Assembly (NCBI GenBank): GCA_039090855.1
Contig: CM077016.1
Coordinates: 55,539,936-55,603,935 of the forward strand
Direction: 5' to 3'
DNA from: Macrothele yani
Lineage: Eukaryota; Arthropoda; Arachnida; Araneae; Macrothelidae
Length of the DNA: 64,000 nt
The stretch's first letter is position 1; each line of letters opens with the position of its first letter. Position numbers and translations under genes: made by a program. Shown here in pieces: positions 44,399 through 57,080 of the stretch. The notes under the pieces were generated by a model, which saw only the letters and a list, made by a program, of their open reading frames with translations, had not been told where the DNA came from and did not search any database.

Positions 44399-47129
44399 TA
44401 TATAAATTGAAGGTAAAATCCAAGATGTTCAGTATAGTTCATGAAGAAGATAAAGATGCATGAAGAAAAAAATATATTACCCAAAGAATGTACTAAGAAG
44501 AACATTGAGACAGTCACACCGGAAAATATGTAATGTCAGGAATGTGATAAAGTAAAGTTTTCCTTGCCTTAACTTTTATTACAGGACATATAACTACATG
44601 GTGTGTAAAGGATATGAGTTTCTATTTTTTTAAATGACTCAATATTATATGTGATCATCTCATTAGGGATGGACGATATTTTCAAGAGTATCAATATTAA
44701 TATCATTTAATTTTCTGAGACCGATATATTGAATCGAAAATATGATTATTGAAAAATCAATATATCAGGTCAATTTTTTCGATGTTTTTCAGTACTTCTG
44801 ATCTCAATACGACTGATATTTCGGTTTATTCATTGCATGGAGTTAGGAATAAGAGGAGACGCTGTCTCCAACTCTTCCCATGATAGCAAAGTGAAGCCGA
44901 GTTTGTACGCTTCCGCGGTGAAAGTAGTACCGCCAGCTTTGGCGTGGTTACCCTCAAGATGCAAAAGCAGACGATTTTCCGTAGGAAAGCATTAGTGGGA
45001 CCCTGTTCGTTTTCTTAAGATTTTACAGTCTTAAAGTATAAGATAAATGGAAAAGCAGTGGAATAGGTTTAATCAACTCTTAGGCTTACGTGAAAGAAAT
45101 TTTAGTACAAAAACTTAGGGTTTCATGGAGGAAAAGAGATCTAAAAAAGCGTCTTCGTAACGACTGAGACTAATATGAACGGACGATTTAAAATGTGTTT
45201 AGATTAAACGTAATTTTATAAAACGTTTAAAATCTTTCTCTGTCTTAGCGAATTATCGTAAAATATGGTTTATCATAGAAATTGTAATGGTCGAACTTCA
45301 GATAATTTGTATTATGAATGAATTTTTCAAAAGATCGCGCTTTAAAGGGAGAGAACACTTTTGCCCTGTTGTCAGAAGGAAACTTAAAATAAACAACGAC
45401 ATTCCACGTCCGTTTAACTTGAAGAGCAATTGCAAGTGTTCTTAAGCAAATAAACAAGGGGTGGGAGAGAATATTCTCATTGAACATTATTATTAAAAAA
45501 AATTCTTGGAATATCTAGATTTTATTTCCAAGCCTTTATAGAAAAAATGGGGAATCTGGGAGCATGTTGAAAGAAATTTTAAAAAATCAGACGCAAAATA
45601 TAACGTTACTATACTTTCATTTCTTATAATTGCTTTAAGCACTTGACTGATTTTAGTTTCTTCTAATTGAGGTAGGAAATTCCTACTGGTTTGGTTAGAA
45701 CTGTGGGGGCTTCAAAAGATATGAATGTAAATAATTTTAAAACAACAGGGAATGCATTAGTCTTAATAAGAAGGGAACTTTTTTCGGGGAGGGGGTATCT
45801 TTTTAAAAGGGCGCAGTTTCAAACTATAGCAACAAAAATATACAATTTATTAGTTTGTGGAGATAGGATTTACAAGTCCTGCTGATAGTAAAGGAAATCT
45901 GAGTTGATAAAATGTCTTGGTAAAAACAGATTTACAAAAGCAGCAGAAATAATTCCTACTGTAAGATCTCTTTAAAAATAAATCCAACTGCATTTCAAAT
46001 ATTATACTTCTAATACACATCACTATTAACAGAGACACATTCATAATGTGATAAGTTAATAGCTTTTAAGTAGTAAATGAAACAGACATGTGTATGTAAT
46101 AAGGATTTTTCATTTGGTTTCTGAAATATATACAAACCATTTATGCACAAGGTTATATTTATTAATAAAGAATTCATTGAGGATAAATCCTGCAGTTTGT
46201 TGCTGGCACAATATATGTTCAAGATTAGGAAAATCTGATCACATAAGGTGTGGTTAATCAACACAAGGTGATTAATTTTAGCTCTAATGACAGAGAACAT
46301 TGCTAACAGCAGCACATATACTAGTACACATTTAACCTACATTTTATGGCCACAAAAATTAATGGAGAACTAATCAGAAGTGCATGGGAAATATAGAAGT
46401 GCAAATTTTCTGCCATCGGATACTAAATCATCTTTAGTTCACTGTTATCCATGTAACATCTCCAGTGCCAAAATCTGATTTCCGAAAATAACGCTGACCT
46501 TTTAGCAAGAACTTCTTAGGACAGCCTATTTCATCTGGTTACGTAATAAAGTTTTCACTCAAATAATTTATTTGTTTACCATAATTATACATTTTCATAT
46601 ATTGCAATTAATATCTTTATAAATGCATTTTATGCTGTTATATTTTTACTTCAGCTGAATTCAAGATCCCCTCCCCCATTTCTGTCATCAAAAAGCCTAG
46701 CTGTGAGCTGCATTTCACACTAATTATGTACATTGTAAGCTATAGAAAAATATTTCAGTACTATCATTTCTTAATGGGGGTTCAATATACATCTAGTTAC
46801 ACAAGACAAAAGAGAATGAGCTAATTAGAACATGAAAAAATATTATGAGTTGATGCCCATACACATGTAAAACTTCTTGAAGTCATTTTTATATTTACGA
46901 GAAAAGAAACTTACCCAACAGTATTTGTAGCTGGAACTCAGCATACTGCTGCGATTCTGACCATCAAAAACAAATATGTAATGGAGATTTATTTGTAAAT
47001 CCACTACAAAACACTTATCTCAAATAGTCCAATATCATCATCAGTGACCATTAGCAGCAGCAAAATGCTTTCCTTTACATAGAATGTGTGCCACAGTAGG
47101 TATGAGTGTCTTTTCTCTTAAAAGGCTTA
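44399..47129. other. Unassigned AT-rich sequence
   Basis: No gene is supported. TAGGGATGGACGATATTTTC at about 44,664 resembles a hAT left end, but no inverted partner or duplication was found. Open frames up to about 100 codons (46,010-46,315) lack recognisable motifs. Confidence 0.45.
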
Positions 47130-47950
47130 GTCCTTCTTTCAACATGGCCAAGCCACCCAAGAATATTTGTTCCCACCTTACAAACATTTTACTTCACACT
47201 ACTTATCTGAATCACATCTTTATTACTCACATGATCAGAACATGTCTCTCTCCCCTCTTCCACCATAAATAACACATCTCACCAGCACATAAATGATTTC
47301 CATGTCTCTTCTGCAGTACTCCGCTTTCACTGCAGTACATAATAGGAACAATAACTTTTCCGTGCACAATCATTTGGGACTTTTCTGAGAACCCCTCATT
47401 CATGCAAAATCTTCTTGAAATAGCTGTGACTTTTAAAAATGAATTCACTCGTCTAATAATTTCACCACCTAATTTGTTTTCTCTGTCCAAGATGCTTCCT
47501 AAATATGCAAATTCATTTACCTGGTCTATATGTGCTACTTAGAGTGCTGGCACAGTGGTCTAAGAGCTGGCTTGTGACCATTCGTCCGAGAAGGGTCCGG
47601 TTTTTGAATCCCGGCGAGGCATGGATGTTGTGTTTGTTTTACGGCATTGGCTCTTTCCCTTGCCTGGAACCAGTGGCCCTAAATTAGGAACGGGAGACTG
47701 CTTATAGCCCATTGAGCTGCTCATGGTGGTCGTGAAACCTCGAATAAAATAAAAATATATATACATTAACAATTCCTCTCTCAAAAGCGTAACTTTGGTT
47801 TTCTTCCTTATACTGTATATACTAAGTTTGAAATTCATACAAACTTCATACATGTGAAACATCATATGTTGCAACTCACTTTTGCTCTCTGCCAACAGGA
47901 TTGTGTCATCAGCATGAGCAAAATAATTGAGTATCTATTTTCCACAGATA
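47130..47950 (-). pseudogene. LINE reverse-transcriptase fragment, second LINE lineage
   Basis: Minus strand: NYFAHADDTILLAESKSELQ (RT catalytic block, AHADD for the usual FADD) at 47,920-47,860, then EFAYLGSILDRENKLGGEII, AISRRFCMNEGFSEKSQMIV and WLGHVERR near 47,150. This order is that of the RT C-terminal half and tail of RTE/jockey-like LINEs. Its sequence differs clearly from the 38-44 kb family. A SINE at 47,535-47,750 splits it. Frames are broken. Confidence 0.75.
47535..47750 (+). mobile_element. SINE family 1 inserted in a LINE fragment
   Basis: GTGCTGGCACAGTGGTCTAA (damaged A box), TTTTTGAATCCCGGCGAGGC (damaged B box), then the shared body to GTCGTGAAACCTCGAATAAA and an A-rich tail. 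It carries substitutions throughout, so it is an older copy. Confidence 0.88.
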
Positions 47951-49382
47951 GTACTTTTGTAGTCTAATGGTGACTCAACCATATATGTTTCTTACAGAAT
48001 AAAAATATTTTTTTACCTTAAAAAATTGTTTTAGTAATAAGAAAGTACTACTTATAGCATGTGAGCTTGGCGGTGAATGTGGGGTATATCCTCCCAGTTT
48101 TCTCAGATAATTTCTTACAAACAGAAGCTGATAAATTATTTCAAGAGCTCCTGCTAAAAGGGAACATTTATTTGTCATTTATTATTTCATTTTACAGCTT
48201 AAAACTATATTATACAAGATTTCAGCTCTCAAATTGTATTCTTACAGTAGTATGAAAACACAAGTAAATTATTGTTTTTCACACTCTAAAATTAAAAAAA
48301 AAGTACACGAAAAAGTCTTGATTCAAAAGTAAATAAATCATGCAACAGTGTTTATAATCTGCAGAAATGCTGAATATAATTTCCAAAACCCAAAAGCTGA
48401 TTTTTCCTGTTTTGTATGCAAGTATTTGCTCGACAAGCATGGATATGGTTTCTGCCAAGAACTTTTTAAAAACCCCACTTGCCAAGGGATATGTTTTCAT
48501 GGGTTTCCCATTAATGTAAGATTATGAGAAATATGCATTCCCAACATTTCAAGGAAAGGTAAGTTGAAGTTTCAGTATGACATAAATGGTAATAAATAAT
48601 AAAACACAAGTAATTTTTAACCCCAGCAAACTGGTATCTTAACTATCAATTAATGTGGGAATTACTAAATTATAAAAATAACTCACTCTTTTGACATGTA
48701 ACTGTCAAAGTTAACATTAGTCAGCTTGCCAGTACATTTTATGGAAAAAAATCTGTTTGTTACATTAATTTTCACTGCATTTTGTATAAATTTATTTTTA
48801 AAGAAGGTTTGAACAACGCAGTTTGACTTTTTTTTTTATCATTTAAGACAGAACAAAATGTTCATGGAGTATAAAGTTACTTCAATTATTCCCATGGTAT
48901 AAGCAAAAATATTTCAAGTGCTTATATATGTTTACAAGTGCTACTTTATATTAAAAATAGTAATGAATGAACAATTTGTGATCGCCTTTTCACGGAAAGC
49001 AATTATTTTTCCAGAAAAATGCACTGCAAATAAAAAGGTAATTTTATTCAACTCTCTAGAGAGCTCTTTCAAAGTTTGCTGAATACTATTTATTTTAATA
49101 GAAGCTGAGAAGGCTATATTGTGTAAAATGTTTTTTACCACTCAGAAACTCTGTACTGATAAATTTATAAGCTCTTAATGGAATTCTTTGTTTGACTTCT
49201 GCATATGGTTGTGTTGTTTTGTTTCTGTGGGAAAATATGCTGATGGTACATAATATCGGATATGTGCCAAATTTTTTGTAGAATCTGGGAAATTTGAAAT
49301 GCTGGCAGAATAGAGTAAACAGCAATGTAACAATTTGCTACTGAGGTGTAATAAAGCATCTCTTTGGTATTGTGTCCTACAG
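47951..49382. other. Unassigned AT-rich sequence
   Basis: No firm gene. A frame at 48,061-48,255 contains SDNFLQTEADKLFQELLLKG, which looks more protein-like than its surroundings and could be an upstream exon of the unit at 49,383, but its splice sites are weak. Confidence 0.3.
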
Positions 49383-49681
49383 ACCATGAAGACCTCCTTG
49401 AAAATTCTGTTCAACAGTATTACGTATTGATGACAAATTTGATGTGCACGTATTTGTCTGAAACACTCGCAACTGTTCAGTTTTCTGGCAATCAAAACAT
49501 TATTCTCCCTGAATCATTACCAATTCAGAAGTATAAAAAGAGAAATGTCAGACGACTTAGACTGAGGAAATCCAAAGAGAAAAATACTCACTTAAGAGAT
49601 TCGTTAAATAAACAAGAGTGTTTAAAAACTTTTTCAACTGACAAGTTAGAAAATAGTATTGCAGCAAATGATTTCAAATAA
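49383..49681 (+). CDS. Candidate terminal exon of an unknown gene
   Basis: A frame open from 49,355 has an acceptor-like TTGTGTCCTACAG ending at 49,382. It continues DHEDLLENSVQQYYVLMTNL and, near the end, KYKKRNVRRLRLRKSKEKNT, and stops TAA at 49,679-49,681. AATAAA follows about 85 bp later (GCATAATAAAGG near 49,762). No ATG precedes it in frame, as expected for a last exon. Amino-acid composition is protein-like, with a basic patch near the C-terminus. I do not recognise the family. It may instead be a chance frame in AT-rich DNA. Confidence 0.35.
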
Positions 49682-49769
49682 TTGTTTCTATAACAGCCTA
49701 TGACATATCAAAAGAAAAACACAATGTTTTGCTCAGAGTGTTCTCCATCACAAATCCCTAGCATAATAA

Positions 49770-51215
49770 AGGTATTTCAGACACCTCAACATTCTTTTGT
49801 TACTTTTATTCACCACCTTGAAAAGGCATACTTTATGACACTGAAATAGTGTTGGTGTTTATACGAAAGTGGTTACAAGCAAAATTCAGTAAGATATCAG
49901 AAAATAATTTTTTTGATCCCTGCTTGTTGATAAAATGAAGATTAAGCTGCTTACAACTTATGCAAAATTTCGTGACATGTATTACAATATCAAATATGGG
50001 GGGGGGGCACAGAAAAAGTCCTTAGCATTTGGGATAAATTGACAATATATCATTTGTGTGTTCTGTTATGAGGTCTTTCAGAATACTTGTTTGATTTTTT
50101 CCTTTTTGTATATAATATTTTTCTAGTTTGACTTTTTATATTGTCTTTCAGAATTATCATTTTAGAATACTTGTTTGATATTTTTTTGTATCCTTGCCTG
50201 ATAAAGCTGTTGCGTCATCTCACTTTAAATGTGTCAAGTTGTTCAAGATTCAGTACTTAAAGTGATACATATTGTGACTAATAACCATGACACAAATATT
50301 TCTCCTTTCCAAAACTTATGCAAACATAGTTGTTTCACAGATTTTTCATCTTATTGGCCCTAGAGGGGTTTTATTCCTATCTCCTAACCTTTGACATGCA
50401 CTTAAGTGTCTGCATAATCAACTGTACCCCAGAAAAAGTTCCATGCCATGATAATGAACTTAAAACACATTTCATAGAAAAGATTCAAAACTGCAAAACT
50501 CTGGGTAATATATATATATATATATATACAGACAATGAGTATAACACTGTAAGCAGTGATTTCAATTAAGTTTCATAATTATTAATTTTCGTTATGAGCA
50601 TGGTCCAACATATGGTATGTATGGTTTTAAAATTTGTGGAAAGATCCTCTATTATTTCTAGAAAGCAAATACAAATGGTTCTCCATGCGCAATGTAAAAA
50701 GTATCACTTCCCATATTCAAAAGAACAACAAAATTCAGATTTAGAAATGCTCAAGTAGTCGAGAAATATGTAACAGAAATTAGATGTTGGTACAATATAT
50801 ATTCAGTTGGAGCATATATGTGGAATGATGCTGATAAGAGTTCTGTACACGAAACTGGTTAAAGTCAGAGATCATCTTTTCATGTGCTTTAACGCTTGTT
50901 TCAATCAGTGTTATTTATCTTCTGTAACAAAATGCAATTTGATGCATTGATAGCAATGTTGACATATAGCAGTTTTCTGTATTTTGAGATATACATTTAT
51001 AGCCCATTCAATATTTTGGCCTGTTCATACTTTAACTGTTAACAGCTCCCTGTTCTGTTAATACTGTAAAGAAGCTACAGAAAATAATGTGTGCTTTTTA
51101 TAGACTAATTTATGATGTCCACATTTTCATCAAATTGCTATTTTGCTGGATACAGAATAAATAGAAAATTATAAATTTTGATAGATAAATTTTTTTAGTT
51201 GATTTATGCAAGGCA
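49770..51215. other. Unassigned AT-rich sequence
   Basis: No coding or element signal beyond a short (AT)n tract at 50,506-50,528 and a poly-G run at 49,999-50,006. Confidence 0.5.
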
Positions 51216-51283
51216 GTCACTAGTGGTGCTGTACTAAAGTGGTAATTGTTAATATTCAGCTTTAGTACAGCACCACTAGTGAC
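51216..51283. repeat. Perfect 24-bp inverted repeat with 20-nt loop
   Basis: The arm 51,216-51,239 starts GTCACTAGTGGTGCTG, and the arm 51,260-51,283 is its exact reverse complement (ending CAGCACCACTAGTGAC). The transcript from either strand would form a perfect hairpin of pre-miRNA-like size. It could also be a very short MITE remnant. Confidence 0.95.
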
Positions 51284-52068
51284 ACCTCCAACAAACTGAT
51301 GACAAACGTTCATTACCTGAAGTATAGACACAACACAACATACATTTTAAGGTCAAAACCTGTCAACATTTTTCACATTAAGATTTTTGAGTACATTTTT
51401 CTGGATTACTTTTATTATTATACTTTTATATGTATAATAGGGGTTCACAACAACTTCAGAACAGTTAGGTAAAAGAATGATGAATGCAAGTAATGTATTT
51501 TTGGTGTTGTCAGTGCTAATAAGTATACGTTTAAAAAAATTAAGCCTAATAGAGGGCAACATTAATTAGTGAGGACAGCTTGGGAATGTGAATGTCTTCT
51601 GAAGAGGTTTTAATGTAATAATTTAATAGACTAAGTGTAAACACATTACAGATCCCATTCCTGTTTCACTTGTCATAAAACTACTAAAAAAAACCCTTCT
51701 GCCAGTAAATTTGTGGCAAAAGTGTAACCCCACCCCATTCAGTGCTTTCCAACTTTCAAATCTGTGCTTGTCTGCACTGAGCCTGGGACAGGCAGTTTTC
51801 AAAACCTTTATTTCTCTCTATATAAATATATATATACCAGTCAGATAATCTCTGCAAAACTAAGATATACAAGAAAAAAAACATAGCTCTGTTTACCCTA
51901 CAAATGAAGATATTCTGAAATAAGTTTGGAACTTACTTTTTCCTATACAGGTGTCATAAAAAAAAATTTTAGATAATTGTGATGCTGAGTTAAAAAAAAA
52001 AAAACCTGCAGATTCTCCCAACCCTTTTTCTTATTTGATTCCTTTCAGTTCTTGTTCATTGTGGATCT
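51284..52068. other. Unassigned AT-rich sequence
   Basis: Nothing supported; A-rich tracts and a short TATATA tract near 51,820-51,835. Confidence 0.5.
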
Positions 52069-54060
52069 TTAAGCATTTCCATTAGAAAATGCAGTGATAA
52101 TCTCACAGACAGACAGTTCATTGGGTTCCTCACTTGTTGATGCAGGTGACTCCCTCTGATAAATTGAAGAGTTCATAGCTTCGCTTGGCTGAAAATCAGA
52201 ACAGCAGATTTTCTTTACTTCTAAGGTGGTTTTCAGCCTCAGCAGTGATGTCAACAGCCGTAATCCCATACGATTTCTGAGTTTTGTTTTGATGGTGCTA
52301 ACTTTAGAAAATACTCTTTCCACAACAGCATTGCTTATTGGTAGACTGTAAACGGTTAGAGCAAATTCAGATAAATTGGCCAACACCTTTTCACCTGCTG
52401 CATTGGATATGGTTGATGCCTTACACCAAAACATTTTCCCATCATGGGGAACATTTTCAAAATGCAGGGACCAGTTCAATTCCAGTAACTGCCGCCACTC
52501 ACTTTCGATGATGGTCACCTTACTTGGATCAGCAATCTCTATTGGTAGGTCAGAAAATGGAGGCCGAGCTTGGTTCGAGCAAACAGTTGGTGAGAGATTT
52601 TTGATTTTTTTTAAACTTTAATGTTTTCTGGCATTCTCATTTGCAATTGAATACAATTTTTTTTCAGAAAATTGTGGCACCTTTCTTTCATATTTTTAAC
52701 TTTTTCAGGTAATAGTTCCTTCTTCTCCACTGCAGACACTAAATTTAGTAAAAACTCATACCCAAAATCAACTCTATCATCCAGTGGCAAAAATACTGAC
52801 TCAAAGTCAAGATCTACATTAGTCAATAAATTCTGAGGATAAATTATCCTTCTCATCATAGAAAGTATAAAACATTCTAAGTCTGCCAACAAAGAACAAA
52901 AATCCACATTTTCTTTTTGGAAAAGAAGATTCACCTTTTCAAAATCTGCCAGAATTGGTTTCAGAAAAAGCAGATACAATTTATTACAAAGATCATTATA
53001 CATATTGCCAAGTTCTCTAGCTAAATATTTGTCATCATTCAAATTTGATGTAAAATGACATTTCAGCTCATCAAATTGGGCCAAAATGCGCTGCACACAT
53101 CTGCTTCTGGCAAGCCAGCGAGTTCCTGACAGTGGAATAAGCTGCAGGGGTGTTTCACCATCATTAATTGTTGCATAAAGTTGGGAATACGATTCTCTAC
53201 GCAGAGAAGATCGATGGAACCATGAGAAAGTTTTTCTCAACCTATAATCAATGTGTGATGGTAATTCATTTACAGCATTAGAGCAGGCAAGGTGCAGAGA
53301 ATGGCAGATACACCGCACTAGTTGCAAATTTGGTATAGACGGTTTCATCAGGATGAATAGGGAATGTTTACTCCCACATAAATTTGAAGCGCCATCAGTT
53401 CCAATTGCAATGCATCGAGAGATTTTTACGTCGATGCTCTCAAGGTATGATGTCAGGGCTTCATGAAGTGCTACTGCTGTTGTTCAAGTCACTGGAATTA
53501 GTCCTAAAAACTGTGTGACTATCTCATTTGCACTGTTACTGTGATAACTGATGCACACACACACACAAGTATTTTATATAAGCAACATCCGTTGATTTGT
53601 CTAGAATTAGAGAGTACTTGGAGTCTCCTAAATCAATCACAAGTTCTTTTAGCAGCTCTGGTTCAATCACATTTTCTAAAATTGCACTACACTTAGTCCG
53701 TTAGAGAGCTATGTTTTGCTTTTTGGATCTTTTAATTTATTAAGGATTTCCATTAAATGGCCTACAGAGCGCACAGAAGAATGACATCCAATATATGCAG
53801 CCAAAATAATGTCATCCCTTGCACGTTCATTACTAACAGTTGTAACTTTTCCTACGCATGTTTGCAGGCTCATTTGACCCAGAATCTGAGTTACCAAATT
53901 CCGGTGTTTTGAACTCTCCATGTGTTTCTTTAAGTCAGCTTTATGTGCTCTTATTTCGGCTTTGCATATCTTTGCATATCAGATTCAGACTTTTCCAACC
54001 AAGTGGAGAAGGCTGCATCCTTCAACCACTCTGCTCGGAATTTCTTTTCATACTGGGCCC
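52069..54060 (-). pseudogene. hAT transposase (hAT-3), broken
   Basis: N-terminal part near 54,050-53,900: RAEWLKDAAFSTWLEKSESD and ADLKKHMESSKHRNLVTQIL, a BED-like finger whose first Cys pair has been lost. Then LGDSKYSLILDKSTDVAY (first Asp), an in-frame TGA near 53,485, SRCIAIGTDGASNLCGSKHS (second Asp) and VRCICHSLHLACSNAVNELP (Cys/His motif), and SGTRWLARSRCVQRIL. After a frame break near 52,610 comes the dimerisation region SLPISNAVVERVFSKVSTIK (candidate Glu) and TKLRNRMGLRLLTSLLRLKT, ending at 52,069. The order is complete for a hAT transposase of the KIAA1586-like type. Several breaks disable it. Confidence 0.85.
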
Positions 54061-54349
54061 ATGATAACTTATTATTAAAGTAAAATTAAAATAATGTAAC
54101 AAAAAAATTATAGTATAAAAATAACAAAAGTTAACCACCTGTAACTTGTTGCTGATGCCTAATCAATCGAGAATCAAATCAACAGCAAAGCAACGCAAGG
54201 TTACGGTCACACAGTGCTCTCGCTTTGTAAATTTTAAGTTATCACCCAGTCACAGTTAAATCTAAATAAACACGAGCACTGCCAAATCGCTAGGGGAAAA
54301 AATATCTGAAACTTCCCTGAAAAAAACACACACTAAAGCATGGCAAAAA

Positions 54350-54470
54350 AAAAAAGTTGAGGTAGCAAAGTAGCCCAAAAAGTAGCAAAGTAGCCAGCCA
54401 TGAAAAACGGTAGCAGACACCTTTCAAAAGTAGCCCAATCGGCTACTAGTAGCCCAATCTGGCAACACCG
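54350..54470 (-). mobile_element. Probable 5' terminal region of the hAT-3 element
   Basis: Minus strand from 54,470: CGGTGTTGCCAGATTGGGCT, then repeated TAGCCGATTGGGCTACTTTT and GGGCTACTTTGCTACC motifs. Repeated GGGCTACTTT units next to a CRGTGTTGCCAGA end are what a hAT subterminal region would look like, and it lies upstream of the hAT-3 gene. The matching far end was not found. Confidence 0.45.
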
Positions 54471-55640
54471 AGTCAACGACGAAAACTCCATGTGTTTGAA
54501 AATCGATGTTTGGCCACCGATGATCGATGTTTTAACCTCGATGTTGCAGAAGCCGATACATCGAAAAAACATCGAAAAAACATCGAAGTTTCGTGACCGA
54601 TGTTTGAAACTGGAAGAGAATATCTTCTACGAAAAGTAAATGCATTTCTTTTTAATTATACAGAGGAAAGAAATATCACCTTCATATTGGTTGTTTTACT
54701 TTATTCGTTGGTGAACATCGAGGCTTTTAAGAAACAGTATTAGTAGACGCTATAGTATTAGTTACTTGAGGTTGAATTGGTGAGCAATCATCATTATATT
54801 GAACAGAGATTTTACCCACCGATTATGCCCATTCGCTGCTGCAGATCAAAAAGTGTGAAATCTTCGGCTTGATAGCAAGACATCGTGGTTTACACCGATA
54901 CATAAAAAAAACATCAGAGGCTTCCACCGATACATCGAGCGTTTTAACAAATATTACGTTACTAGATGTTGTATTGTTGAGCATCACCGTTACATTGAAC
55001 GGAGATTTTACAAACAGATCGCCCATTCATTGCTGCAGATGGAAAAGTGCGAATTCTTCAGTTTATTAGCTAAACATCGAGGTTCCCACCGATGCATCAA
55101 AGAAACACCGAGGTTTTCCCGATGCATAGAGCGTTTTAACAAATATTATGTTAATGGTTGTTGAACTGGTGAGTATCACTGTTATAATAAAAAGGGATTT
55201 TACAAATCGTGTGCCCATTTACTGGTGCAGGTGGAAAAGTGCGAGGTTTTCTATTTATTAGCAAAACATCGAGGTTTACACCGATGCATCGAACAAAAAT
55301 AGAGATTTCTACTAATGCATTGAGCATTTTAATATATATTATTAGTTACCCGATGTTATTAGTGAGTAATCACTGTTATATTGAACAGAGATTTTGCACA
55401 TCTATTGCGTATTTACTGCTGCAGATTGAAAACAGCGATTTTTTCGGCTTATTAGCAGAAACATCGAAAATTTCCACCGATACTATCTATGTTTTGGGAA
55501 TGAGTAACCACCATCGAGCTTATATTAGATGGAGACACCACTTCTATTCATGTAGCATTGGCCGCCATAAGTCACCGCCTGGGTTGGGTGTGACGTCACA
55601 AGCAGGCAAAAAGCTGCTTTGAAACCACGGTGTGCTACTA
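54471..55640. repeat. Tandem repeat, unit about 190-197 bp, four copies
   Basis: The block ATATTGAACAGAGATTTTAC...GCCCATTCRYTGCTGCAG recurs at about 54,797, 54,994, 55,184 and 55,379. It is followed each time by GGAAAAGTGCGA.TTCTTC, TTATTAGC.AAACATCGAGG, CACCGATGCATC and GAGCGTTTTAACAAATATTA. Bases 54,480-54,610 add many ATCGATGTTT/AACATCGA motifs. Bases 55,584-55,596 read GGGTGTGACGTCA. No protein is encoded. Confidence 0.8.
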
Positions 55641-57080
55641 GGCGTTTAGACAGATAAAATGAGGGATTTAATAATTATCAATTATACAATTTTACTGTTT
55701 AATCAACTGTGTAAATAAGAATTTTTTTTCTTCTTAATTTTACAAGCTTTCTAATAAGAAAGAAAAAAAAAACTGCATTTCGAATCTAAACTCGGAGACG
55801 TTACGAAACAAAAATCGGAATGCGATTTTTTCACAGAAGGTTAAGTGCTGAAAGAATAGAATTACTTGCCTGATAAGTGCAAATAATTTAATATTTTCAG
55901 TAATCCCACTAATTTAAGTTTTTGAAATCGAATATATTTCCTTACTTCAAATTTTACAGTAAGTAAAGGGTCGCTATTAAGAGGTCATATTTTTGAAATC
56001 TCACTACTGTATTAAATCATTCAAACTTTATTCAACCAGAATAAGGGGGAAAAAAAGAAATACAAAACAAATAATAAACATGCATGCACATATATTCTCC
56101 ATACAAAGATCATTCATATACTTACATCACATCAGCTTTCAAAGATATTACCTTATAACACAAAATATGCATAGGTGTCATAGCAGGTCACTTATTTTTC
56201 ATTACGTTTAAAATTTTATTCAGTATCTACGAACATAGAATCAAATCTGTATATGTCCACTGCTATACTTACAATAAATAATAAATACAAATAAGGAAAA
56301 CAGCTTAAAAAAAACGATTCAACACTTTTGTGTATGCATATGTGGCATAAATATAAACTCCACGTTTTCACGAAAAATAAATACATCCAAACACAGCTCT
56401 TAATATAGAAAAAAACTATACATATCACTCCAGAGTAAACACAAAATGCGTAATGAGCATATGTACCCATACAGAATATAGTTATTAATATCCAAAACAC
56501 ATTCTACCACAGTTCAATTACAATAAAAAAAAAAATAACAGCCAGAATTCCCCTTTACAAAAAAAAAAAATTATTATTATTATTTTACGAAAGTATGCTC
56601 AATAGTTGGGTCAAACTATTAAACCTGTTGGATTCAATATAATTGTCCCAAAGGTAAATCTTTACAAATCTCATTTAAGATAGCATTAAGGACATTCTTT
56701 GCCCAACTAACTCCTATTATAATTACACACAGTTGTAACAACACTTTCTGTTAATTCAACAATTAAAATGCAATGACAGAAGATTAATATGTTAAACCAT
56801 AAAACCTTGCCAACCATATTATTTTCATATGAACAGCAATATATTCTCCTGCATATTTCACAACCACTAAATAAAATAATCAATAAAATGTACAATAATA
56901 AATTAATGATAGGTCATTTGACATTAAGTTAACTGTTAGTTCACTTAGCATTTGGATGTTTTTATCAGGGCCGCGCCAAGGGCATTTGCCGCCCCCTTGT
57001 ACGATAATATTTTTCAATTTCCATTCATTTTTACATGAAATAAATATCTTTAGCAACATTATTTTCTATTTCCACTAAAT
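55641..57080. other. Unassigned AT-rich sequence
   Basis: No gene is supported. Bases 56,710-56,882 share two blocks (AACTCCTATTATAATTACAC and TTTCACAACCACTAAATAAA) with 57,846-57,935, the latter in inverted orientation. CAGGGCCGCGCCAAG at 56,966-56,980 resembles a transposon end. Confidence 0.45.

Noticed and set aside
44660..44780. TAGGGATGGACGATATTTTC as the left end of a hAT element
   Set aside because: No inverted partner, 8-bp duplication or transposase in the correct position was found.
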